A program made the position numbers and the translations under genes. Under the pieces are notes generated by a model that worked only from the letters and a program-made list of their open reading frames with translations, made no database searches and had not been told where the DNA came from. DNA of 7,671 nt from Flavobacteriaceae bacterium (GTDB lineage Bacteria > Bacteroidota > Bacteroidia > Flavobacteriales > Flavobacteriaceae), in assembly GCA_002729755.1 (NCBI GenBank), contig PBYT01000006.1, forward strand, positions 62,592-70,262. Direction: 5' to 3'. This document shows positions 1-6,447 of this stretch, one piece after another. Position 1 is the first letter of the stretch, and each line of letters opens with the position of its first letter.

Positions 1-294
1 AGATCAATTGGTCCTTATAGTTTAATTACACAACAGCCACTTGGAGGTAAGGCTCAATTTGGTGGTCAACGTTTTGGAGAAATGGAAGTTTGGGCTCTAG
101 AAGCATATGGTGCTTCAAGTGCTCTACAAGAAATATTAACACTTAAGTCAGATGATGTTGTGGGAAGAGCTAAAACATATGAGGCAATAGTAAAAGGTGA
201 GAACCTTCCTCAACCTGGGCTGCCAGAATCATTTAATGTACTTATGCATGAACTTAAAGGATTAGGTTTAGATATTAGGCTTGTAGAAAAATAA
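1..294 (+). CDS. rpoB: RNA polymerase beta subunit, C-terminal 97 residues (5' end outside window)
   Basis: The reading frame is open from base 1 to a TAA at 292-294 and encodes the last 97 residues of the beta subunit. RpoB pairs with RpoC to form the catalytic core of RNA polymerase. The segment holds the near-universal C-terminal motifs QQPLGGKAQFGGQRFGEME and EVWALEAYGA, then KSDDVVGR and the YEAIVKGEN stretch. In known polymerase structures this end packs against the N-terminal part of beta-prime near the clamp and switch regions. An ATG at 82 lies inside the conserved FGEMEVW motif and is an internal methionine, not a start. The gene ends 23 bases before rpoC with no visible terminator, as expected for an rpoBC operon. 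The short tail after the ELKGLGLDI motif is typical of Bacteroidota. The family call is certain; only the missing 5' part limits the entry. Confidence 0.98.
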   Translation, partial: RSIGPYSLITQQPLGGKAQFGGQRFGEMEVWALEAYGASSALQEILTLKSDDVVGRAKTYEAIVKGENLPQPGLPESFNVLMHELKGLGLDIRLVEK

Positions 295-317
295 AATTAA
301 TTATATCTATTTTGAAT

Positions 318-3300
318 ATGGTAAAAAATAATGAAATAATAACTCGAAAAAAATTTAACACAATTTCCATTGGTTTAGCATCTCCTGAAGTTATACTTGG
401 AAATTCTAAAGGAGAAGTCCTTAAACCAGAAACAATAAATTATAGAACCCACAAACCAGAAAGGGATGGTCTTTTTTGTGAAAGAATATTTGGACCTGTT
501 AAAGACTTTGAATGTGCATGTGGAAAATATAAAAGAATCCGTTATAAGGGAATTGTTTGTGATAGATGTGGAGTTGAAGTAACTGAAAAGAAAGTTAGAA
601 GAGATAGAGTTGGTCATATTAGTCTAGTTGTTCCTGTTGCTCATATCTGGTATTTTAGATCATTACCAAATAAAATTGGATACCTCTTAGGTCTAGCATC
701 AAAAAAGCTTGATATGATAATATATTATGAAAGATATGTTGTTATTCAACCTGGTGAAGCTAAAAATGCTGAAGGTGAGCCTATTAATAAAATGGATTTT
801 CTAACTGAAGAAGAATATTTGTCAATTATTGAAACACTTCCAGCAGATAATCAATTTTTAGATGATAGTGATGAAAAAAAATTCATTGCAAAAATGGGGG
901 CAGAGTGTTTAATTGAACTTTTATCTAGAATTGATTTAGAAGAATTATCTTATCAATTAAGACATAAAGCTAACAATGAAACTTCAAAACAGAGAAAAAC
1001 AGAAGCCCTTAAAAGGCTTCAAGTTGTTGAATCTTTTCGAGAAGCAAATCAAAGAAAAGAAAATCTTCCAGAGTGGATGATAGTTAAGGTAATACCTGTT
1101 ATTCCACCTGAATTAAGACCTCTAGTACCATTAGATGGAGGTAGATTTGCAACTTCAGATTTAAATGACTTATATAGAAGGGTAATTATTAGAAATAATA
1201 GATTAAAAAGATTGGTTGAAATTAAGGCACCTGAGGTAATACTTAGAAACGAAAAAAGAATGCTTCAAGAATCAGTTGATTCACTATTTGATAATACAAG
1301 AAAATCATCAGCTGTAAAAACTGAATCAAATAGACCATTAAAGTCATTATCTGACTCGTTAAAGGGTAAACAGGGAAGATTTAGACAAAATTTATTAGGG
1401 AAAAGGGTAGATTATTCTGCAAGATCTGTAATTGTAGTTGGACCTGAATTGAAATTATATGAATGTGGACTCCCTAAAGATATGGCAGCAGAACTTTATA
1501 AACCTTTTATTATTAGGAAACTAATTGAAAGAGGAATTGTAAAGACTGTTAAATCTGCCAAGAAAATTATTGATAGGAGAGAGCCAATTGTATGGGATAT
1601 TCTAGAAAATGTTCTTAAAGGTCATCCAGTACTTCTTAATAGAGCACCTACTCTTCATAGATTGGGAATACAGGCTTTCCAACCTAAATTAATTGAGGGA
1701 AAAGCTATCCAGCTTCACCCATTAACTTGTACTGCATTTAATGCAGATTTTGATGGAGATCAAATGGCTGTTCATCTTCCATTAGGCCCAGAGGCTATTC
1801 TTGAGGCTCAATTATTGATGTTAGGTTCACATAATATCCTTAACCCTGCTAATGGATCACCAATTACTGTCCCATCTCAGGATATGGTTCTAGGACTTTA
1901 CTATATGACTAAGTCAAGAAAATCGGATGAGAATAAAAAACTAATAGGAGAAGGTCTGACTTTTTACTCATCTGAAGAAGTTAAAATGGCTTATAATGAG
2001 AATAAAGTTGATTTAAATGCTCATATAAAATGTAGAATTTTAAGATATGATAATAAAAGAAGTAAATCTATTTCTGAAATTATTGAAACTACACCTGGTA
2101 GAATCTTTTTCAATGAAGTTGTCCCAGAAAAAGCAGGTTTTTTTAATGAAGTACTAACTAAAAAGAATTTAAGAGAAATAATAGGAAAAATACTTCAATT
2201 TACAAGTGTTCCAGAAACTTCTGAATTCCTAGATCTAATAAAAAATTTAGGATATTCTTTTGCTTTTAAAGGAGGATTGTCGTTTAGTTTAGGAGATATA
2301 ATAATTCCTGAAAAAAAACAAACTTTAATTGATAATGCTAATTCTCAGGTTGATGGAATTATAAATAACTATAACATGGGATTAATTACTAATAATGAAA
2401 GATATAATCAGGTTATAGATGTTTGGACATCTGCAAATGCGACTTTAACAGAGCTAGCAATGAAACAAATAAGTGAAGATCAGCAAGGTTTTAACTCTGT
2501 TTATATGATGCTTGATTCTGGAGCTAGAGGTTCTAAAGAACAAATTAGACAATTAACGGGTATGAGAGGATTAATGGCTAAACCAAAAAAATCAAATATT
2601 GGTGGTGGCGAGATAATTGAAAACCCGATTTTATCTAATTTTAAAGAAGGACTTTCTATTCTTGAGTATTTTATTTCAACTCATGGAGCAAGAAAAGGAT
2701 TAGCAGATACCGCGTTAAAAACAGCTGATGCCGGTTATCTTACAAGAAGACTTGTAGATGTTTCACAAGATGTAATTGTTAATGAATTTGACTGTGGTAC
2801 ATTAAGAGGTCTAGAAGTTTCAGCACTAAAGAAAAATGAAGAGATTGTTGAAACTTTAGGAGAAAGAATATTAGGAAGAGTTTCATTAAATCAAGTTGTA
2901 GATTTTACAAATAATGAAGTATTAGTTGAAGTTGGAAGTCAAATAAATGAGGAGATTGTTAATAAAATTGAGTCAACTCCTATTACATCAATAGAGGTTA
3001 GATCTCCATTAACATGTGAGACTAAAAGAGGAATTTGTGTTAATTGTTATGGAAGAAATCTTTCTACAGGTAAATTAGTTCAAATAGGAGAAGCTGTTGG
3101 TGTAGTTGCTGCTCAATCTATTGGAGAACCAGGGACTCAATTAACTTTAAGAACTTTTCACGTTGGTGGAGTTGCTGGAAATATTTCTGAAGAAAGCTCT
3201 CTGATTTCAAAATTTGAAGGAGTTGCTGAGATTGATGATTTAAAAGTTGTCAAGGTAAAAGATAATGATGGGAATAATAATAATATTGTTATATCAAGAA

Positions 3301-4625
3301 CAAGTGAGATAAGAATTATAGATAATAATACTAAGAATGTCTTAAGTACCAATAATATTCCTTATGGATCTTATATAAGTATAAAAAATGGACAAAAAAT
3401 AAAAAAAGGAGATTTAATTTGTCAATGGGATCCTTTTAACGGTGTTATAGTTTCAGAATTTTCTGGTAAAATAGTTTATGAAAATATTGAAATTGGAAAG
3501 ACTTATCAGGTTGAGATTGATGAACAGACTGGTTTTAAAGAAAAAGTTATAACTGATTCTAGAGACAAAAAATTAATACCAACATTATTGATACAAGATT
3601 CTAAAGGTGTTACTCTTAGATCATATAATTTACCTGTTGGAGCTCATATTACGGTTGATGAAAAAGAGAAAATAACTAAAGGAAAAATACTTGTAAAAAT
3701 TCCAAGAAAATCTGGAAAATCAGGAGATATAACTGGTGGACTTCCAAGAGTTACTGAACTTTTTGAAGCAAGAAATCCATCTAATCCTGCTATTGTTTCT
3801 GAAATTGATGGTGTTGTATCATTTGGTAAGATTAAACGTGGTAATAGAGAGATAGTAGTTGAATCCAAATTTGGAGATGTTAAAAAATATCTAGTAAAAC
3901 TTTCGAATCAGATATTAGTTCAAGAAAATGATTTCATCAAAGCGGGGATGCCTTTGTCTGATGGATCTATAACACCTACAGATATTCTAAATATAAAAGG
4001 TCCTGCTGCTGTTCAACAATATCTAGTGAATGAAGTACAAGAAGTTTACAGACTCCAAGGTGTTAAGATTAATGACAAGCATTTTGAAGTTGTAGTTAGA
4101 CAAATGATGAGAAAAGTTAAAATAATTGATCCAGGCGATTCTTTATTCCTTGAAAATCAGTTAACGTATAAAGATGAATTTATTTCTCACAATGATTCCT
4201 TATATGGAATGAAAGTAGTTGAAGAATCTGGGGATAGTGAAACATTTAAGGTTGGTAAATTAGTTTCAACACGCCAACTTCGTGATGAAAATTCAATTTT
4301 ACAAAGAGATGATAAAAAACTAGTCTCTGCTAGAGATGCAAAACCAGCAACTGCTTCTACTCAATTACAAGGAATAACTAGAGCTTCTCTTCAAACTAAA
4401 TCTTTTATATCTGCTTCTTCTTTCCAAGAGACAACTAAAGTTCTTAATGAGGCTGCTGTTAATGGTAAAAATGATTCTTTAGAAGGATTAAAAGAAAATG
4501 TTATTGTTGGACATAAAATTCCCGCAGGTACAGGGAATAGAAAACATGATAATATTTTGGTTGGTCTTAAAGAAGAGTATAATAGTTTACTTATTAATAA
4601 AGAAGAAGAAGAGTTAAATTATTAA
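318..4625 (+). CDS. rpoC: RNA polymerase beta-prime subunit, complete (1435 aa)
   Basis: This is the large catalytic subunit of DNA-dependent RNA polymerase. Numbered from the ATG at 318, it has the N-terminal zinc site C66, C68, C81, C84; the catalytic magnesium loop NADFDGDQ with D477, D479 and D481; the bridge helix from about H789 (HGARKGLADTALKTADAGY); the second zinc site C826, C900, C907, C910; and the trigger loop from G936 (GEPGTQLTLRTFHVGG) with R945 and H948. An insertion of roughly 175 residues between about 955 and 1130 matches the position of the SI3 insertion in E. coli beta-prime. The C-terminal motifs GVKINDKH, FISASSFQETTKVL and IPAGTG follow. Length is normal for Flavobacteriales, and no frameshift or catalytic substitution is seen. 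ATG 318 is preferred over an in-frame TTG at 312, which would add two residues; neither has a Shine-Dalgarno sequence, as is usual in this phylum. It is probably cotranscribed with rpoB and idi. Confidence 0.98.
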   Translation: MVKNNEIITRKKFNTISIGLASPEVILGNSKGEVLKPETINYRTHKPERDGLFCERIFGPVKDFECACGKYKRIRYKGIVCDRCGVEVTEKKVRRDRVGHISLVVPVAHIWYFRSLPNKIGYLLGLASKKLDMIIYYERYVVIQPGEAKNAEGEPINKMDFLTEEEYLSIIETLPADNQFLDDSDEKKFIAKMGAECLIELLSRIDLEELSYQLRHKANNETSKQRKTEALKRLQVVESFREANQRKENLPEWMIVKVIPVIPPELRPLVPLDGGRFATSDLNDLYRRVIIRNNRLKRLVEIKAPEVILRNEKRMLQESVDSLFDNTRKSSAVKTESNRPLKSLSDSLKGKQGRFRQNLLGKRVDYSARSVIVVGPELKLYECGLPKDMAAELYKPFIIRKLIERGIVKTVKSAKKIIDRREPIVWDILENVLKGHPVLLNRAPTLHRLGIQAFQPKLIEGKAIQLHPLTCTAFNADFDGDQMAVHLPLGPEAILEAQLLMLGSHNILNPANGSPITVPSQDMVLGLYYMTKSRKSDENKKLIGEGLTFYSSEEVKMAYNENKVDLNAHIKCRILRYDNKRSKSISEIIETTPGRIFFNEVVPEKAGFFNEVLTKKNLREIIGKILQFTSVPETSEFLDLIKNLGYSFAFKGGLSFSLGDIIIPEKKQTLIDNANSQVDGIINNYNMGLITNNERYNQVIDVWTSANATLTELAMKQISEDQQGFNSVYMMLDSGARGSKEQIRQLTGMRGLMAKPKKSNIGGGEIIENPILSNFKEGLSILEYFISTHGARKGLADTALKTADAGYLTRRLVDVSQDVIVNEFDCGTLRGLEVSALKKNEEIVETLGERILGRVSLNQVVDFTNNEVLVEVGSQINEEIVNKIESTPITSIEVRSPLTCETKRGICVNCYGRNLSTGKLVQIGEAVGVVAAQSIGEPGTQLTLRTFHVGGVAGNISEESSLISKFEGVAEIDDLKVVKVKDNDGNNNNIVISRTSEIRIIDNNTKNVLSTNNIPYGSYISIKNGQKIKKGDLICQWDPFNGVIVSEFSGKIVYENIEIGKTYQVEIDEQTGFKEKVITDSRDKKLIPTLLIQDSKGVTLRSYNLPVGAHITVDEKEKITKGKILVKIPRKSGKSGDITGGLPRVTELFEARNPSNPAIVSEIDGVVSFGKIKRGNREIVVESKFGDVKKYLVKLSNQILVQENDFIKAGMPLSDGSITPTDILNIKGPAAVQQYLVNEVQEVYRLQGVKINDKHFEVVVRQMMRKVKIIDPGDSLFLENQLTYKDEFISHNDSLYGMKVVEESGDSETFKVGKLVSTRQLRDENSILQRDDKKLVSARDAKPATASTQLQGITRASLQTKSFISASSFQETTKVLNEAAVNGKNDSLEGLKENVIVGHKIPAGTGNRKHDNILVGLKEEYNSLLINKEEEELNY

Positions 4626-4639
4626 TTTAACTTATATAT

Positions 4640-5158
4640 ATGGTTGAAAAAAAAGTAGTTTTAGTTGATAAGAGTGGTAACCAAATAGGTTTAATGCCTA
4701 AATTGGAAGCTCATCAAAAAGGAATACTCCATAGAGCATTTTCAATCTTTTTGTTTAATTCTAAAAATCAGATCTTACTTCAAAAGAGATCTTTAATAAA
4801 ATATCATTCTGCAGGGTTGTGGACAAATACTTGTTGTAGCCACCCTATAGATGGAGAAGATATTATTGATGCAGGTAAAAGAAGGTTATATGAAGAGATG
4901 GGAATTAAAACAGAACTCAAAAAAGAATTTGAATTTACTTATAAGGAAGTCTTAGGAAATGAATTTACAGAGCATGAATTTGATCATGTATTAATAGGAA
5001 ATTTTAATGGAAACCCTATTATAAATAAAGATGAAGTAGAAGACTGGAAATGGATGTCACTTGAGGAAATAGAAAAAGATATAAATGAAAATCAAGAAGA
5101 TTATACAGTATGGTTTGTTATAGCATTTGATTATTTTTATAAAAATTTTAAAAAGTGA
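4640..5158 (+). CDS. idi: Type I isopentenyl-diphosphate delta-isomerase
   Basis: This 172-residue cytoplasmic enzyme interconverts isopentenyl and dimethylallyl diphosphate, the building blocks of quinones, undecaprenyl phosphate and carotenoids. The type I (Nudix-fold) family is clear. The metal ligands of E. coli Idi align with H25, H31, H68, E111 and E113. The catalytic cysteine is C66 in the motif TNTCCSHP, E113 is the likely acid/base partner, and W158 matches the conserved active-site tryptophan. A degenerate Nudix box runs from G72 to G88, ending RLYEEMG. The length suits the short bacterial form. The ATG lies 14 bases after the rpoC stop, and the 3' end overlaps the next gene by four bases, so it is probably read from the rpoBC transcript. 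Type I Idi is essential where isoprenoids come from mevalonate and optional with the MEP route; the window does not show which this organism uses. Confidence 0.95.
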   Translation: MVEKKVVLVDKSGNQIGLMPKLEAHQKGILHRAFSIFLFNSKNQILLQKRSLIKYHSAGLWTNTCCSHPIDGEDIIDAGKRRLYEEMGIKTELKKEFEFTYKEVLGNEFTEHEFDHVLIGNFNGNPIINKDEVEDWKWMSLEEIEKDINENQEDYTVWFVIAFDYFYKNFKK

Positions 5159-5562
5159 ACCTTACAATAAGTAGAAAGTCTCATTTTAATGCAGCTCATA
5201 AACTTTATAGGCCTGATTGGTCTGATGAAGAAAATGAAAAAGTTTTTGGTAAGTGTGCTAATAAAAATTTCCATGGCCATAATTATGATTTAACAGTTAG
5301 TTTAACTGGAAAAGTAAATCCTGAAACAGGATATGTTTATGATTTAGGTAAATTGAAGGATATAATTAAAAAAGAAGTTGAAGACTATCTTGATCACAAA
5401 AATTTAAATCTTGATATTCCAGAATTTAAAAATTTAAATCCAACTGCTGAGAATATAACTATTTTAATATATGATAGGTTAATAAAGTATTTTAAATCTG
5501 ATTATAAGCTTAAAATAACTCTTTTCGAGACTCCTAGAAATTTTGTGGAATATTCTGGATAA
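5155..5562 (+). CDS. queD: 6-pyruvoyl-tetrahydropterin synthase / 6-carboxytetrahydropterin synthase family enzyme
   Basis: This 135-residue protein has the T-fold (tunnelling fold) of PTPS/QueD enzymes, which act on 7,8-dihydroneopterin triphosphate made by GTP cyclohydrolase I. Zinc ligands are H15 in the HFNAAH motif and H40 and H42 in the HGHNY motif. The catalytic cysteine is C34 (FGKC), D80-H81 (DHKNLNLD) completes the likely triad, T97 and E99 lie in PTAEN, and E125 in FETPRNFVEY would anchor the pterin ring. Cys-x5-His-x-His spacing is that of eukaryotic-type PTPS rather than the shorter Cys-x3-His-x-His of E. coli QueD, so the product (carboxytetrahydropterin for queuosine, or pyruvoyl-tetrahydropterin) is not settled; queD is a family label. 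The start is GTG at 5155, overlapping the idi stop as GTGA, which suggests translational coupling. No in-frame ATG would keep the conserved N-terminal strand. Confidence 0.92.
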   Translation: MNLTISRKSHFNAAHKLYRPDWSDEENEKVFGKCANKNFHGHNYDLTVSLTGKVNPETGYVYDLGKLKDIIKKEVEDYLDHKNLNLDIPEFKNLNPTAENITILIYDRLIKYFKSDYKLKITLFETPRNFVEYSG

Positions 5563-5580
5563 AAATTTACCTTCTTTTTT
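5557..5580 (+). terminator. Possible weak terminator at the 3' end of the rpoBC-idi-queD block
   Basis: A short imperfect inverted repeat (GG-a-TAA, loop AAAT, TTA-CC) covers the queD stop codon and is followed by TTCTTTTTT. As RNA it would form a five-pair stem with one bulged A, then a U-rich tract. This is weak and AT-rich, and the tract also falls inside a small ORF on the other strand, so it may have no terminator role. Position at the end of the plus-strand block is the main support. Confidence 0.25.
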
Positions 5581-5695
5581 GTTTGATTATCTCTCTTCTT
5601 GTTTTTGAAGGTGAAAAACTCAAAATTTTTGCTAATTGGTCTAAAAAGCGTGTTGAAGTTTTTGAAGGTCTATATCGTTTTGTTTTTAATCCCAT
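5567..5695 (-). CDS. Candidate small basic protein, 42 residues, unrecognised
   Basis: Read on the minus strand, an ATG at 5695-5693 opens 42 codons ending in TAA at 5569-5567. The predicted peptide is very basic: seven Lys and seven Arg against one Asp and one Glu. It starts MGLKTKRYRPSKT, has a short amphipathic stretch (FLDQLAKILSF, residues 17-27) and ends in a Lys/Arg-rich tail. The motif PSKT occurs twice, at 10-13 and 29-32, from a 12-base direct repeat. I do not recognise the family. The charge would suit a nucleic-acid- or ribosome-binding protein, but that is inference. It starts 42 bases after the DUF4369 lipoprotein gene stop and ends four bases from the queD stop on the opposite strand, filling most of the convergent gap. 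There is no ribosome binding site or clear promoter. A chance ORF is quite possible at this length. Confidence 0.4.
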   Translation of the reverse strand: MGLKTKRYRPSKTSTRFLDQLAKILSFSPSKTRREIIKQKRR

Positions 5696-5708
5696 AATAT
5701 AAAAATAT

Positions 5709-5750
5709 AAAAAAAATAAGATATTCTATTATAGAAATTAGTTACTAATT
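5709..5750 (-). terminator. Two adjacent AT-rich palindromes and a T-run after the DUF4369 gene; possible terminator
   Basis: Two perfect inverted repeats share one base. The first, 5736-5750, has 7-base arms (AATTAGT and ACTAATT) around one central base and covers the lipoprotein gene's stop codon. The second, 5724-5736, has 6-base arms (TTCTAT and ATAGAA), also around one base. On the minus strand they are followed by TATCTTA and a run of eight T at 5716-5709. The order stem, stem, T-run fits an intrinsic terminator for the minus-strand block. However, the stems are nearly all A-T pairs, and the T-run starts several bases after the second stem rather than directly at its foot. A binding site for a dimeric regulator ahead of the small ORF is an alternative. 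Confidence 0.35.
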
Positions 5751-6445
5751 ATCTCCATCAATAACTTACCATATTTACTAACCTTTATAGAGTCATTAAA
5801 TTTATCATACACCTGTTTTAATAATTCTTTATTAGCATCTGGGATTTCAGTAGTAACAATAAAAGGAGAAATCTCATAATCAGCATTAGTAGTTGCAAAG
5901 TTTAAACTGTAGAGATATTTTCTTTTAATTAAGTTATTTATTGCATTATTAACTGAATCAAATCTTTTATTATCTCCTTTTATTTGTGAGTCATAGTATA
6001 TTTCAAGAAGATCAAGATTTTCAAAATTAAATTTTCTTATGATTGATATATATTCTTCCATTAAAGTTTGATTATCAGATCCTAAAATTTCAGCATTTGT
6101 ATCAAAAGTCTTTAATCTTGAATTAATTACTATTTCACCACTATTACCAAAAAACTTTATCCTATCATTAAGAGAGTCTCCGTCAAATTTATCTAGGTAT
6201 AAATAATATATATCAGGTTCGTTTATGGATGTGCTAAGATTAAATTCAAATTCATTATTTACTTCAGTTGAATCAATTGATATAAAAACTGAGTCAACAA
6301 ATTGTTGTAGATATAACTTGCCTTTTCTCAACCCATCAATTTTACCACTTACTGACATATAATTATTTGGTTCACTATTATTACAGCTATAAGTAATTGT
6401 AATAGATAATAGGAGAAGTAATATTTTATTTATTCGATTATTCAT
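5738..6445 (-). CDS. DUF4369-type lipoprotein without thioredoxin domain
   Basis: This is a 235-residue predicted lipoprotein. Residues 1-20 form a signal peptide, with R4 and K7 followed by the hydrophobic core ILLLLLSITI, and C21 is the probable lipidated cysteine (TYSC, a loose Bacteroidota-style lipobox). No acidic cluster follows C21 of the kind that sends lipoproteins to the cell surface, so a periplasm-facing location is more likely. Residues about 30-125 look like DUF4369: a SGKIDGL start, a KGKLYLQ strand, then D-S-V-F-I-S-I-D-S-T and a beta-rich stretch to ILGSDNQ. In many relatives this domain precedes an AhpC/TSA thioredoxin-like domain with a CxxC site. Here the protein ends soon after YGKLLMEI, where that domain would begin, and no CxxC is present. 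The gene starts 2 bases after the DUF5916 stop, so the two are almost certainly cotranscribed. Function is unknown; the domain call rests on pattern recognition. Confidence 0.75.
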   Translation of the reverse strand: MNNRINKILLLLLSITITYSCNNSEPNNYMSVSGKIDGLRKGKLYLQQFVDSVFISIDSTEVNNEFEFNLSTSINEPDIYYLYLDKFDGDSLNDRIKFFGNSGEIVINSRLKTFDTNAEILGSDNQTLMEEYISIIRKFNFENLDLLEIYYDSQIKGDNKRFDSVNNAINNLIKRKYLYSLNFATTNADYEISPFIVTTEIPDANKELLKQVYDKFNDSIKVSKYGKLLMEIISN

Positions 6446-6447
6446 AG

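Noticed and set aside
304..320. Possible Bacteroidota promoter -7 element (TAnnTTTG) just before rpoC
   Set aside because: TATTTTG at 308-314 is one base short of the consensus spacing, no -33 TTG is properly placed, and it would leave only a few bases before the start codon. rpoBC cotranscription explains expression better.
375..617. Minus-strand ORF of 80 codons inside rpoC
   Set aside because: It lies antisense to the highly conserved N-terminal zinc region of rpoC, and its Ser/Phe-rich translation is what reversing AT-rich coding sequence gives. It has no recognisable domain.
3158..3352. Minus-strand ORF of 64 codons with a hydrophobic N-terminus inside rpoC
   Set aside because: It is antisense to the trigger-loop and SI3-type region. 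The Leu/Ile-rich start is the complement of Asn/Asp/Lys codons, so it looks like a shadow rather than a membrane peptide.
3165..3710. The long low-complexity, Asn-rich stretch in rpoC after the trigger loop, considered as a foreign insertion
   Set aside because: It aligns in position and motif order with the SI3 insertion of E. coli beta-prime (VPYG-like, WDP and ITGGLPRV anchors) and has the same base composition as its surroundings.
3644..3868. Minus-strand ORF of 74 codons inside rpoC
   Set aside because: It is antisense to conserved rpoC coding sequence (ITGGLPRV to GNREIVVES), with no start signal and no domain.
5563..5737. A tRNA, small RNA or riboswitch in the convergent gap
   Set aside because: No cloverleaf, TTCGA-like T-loop or GC-rich paired elements are visible. 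The region is explained at least as well by the small ORF and simple AT-rich inverted repeats.
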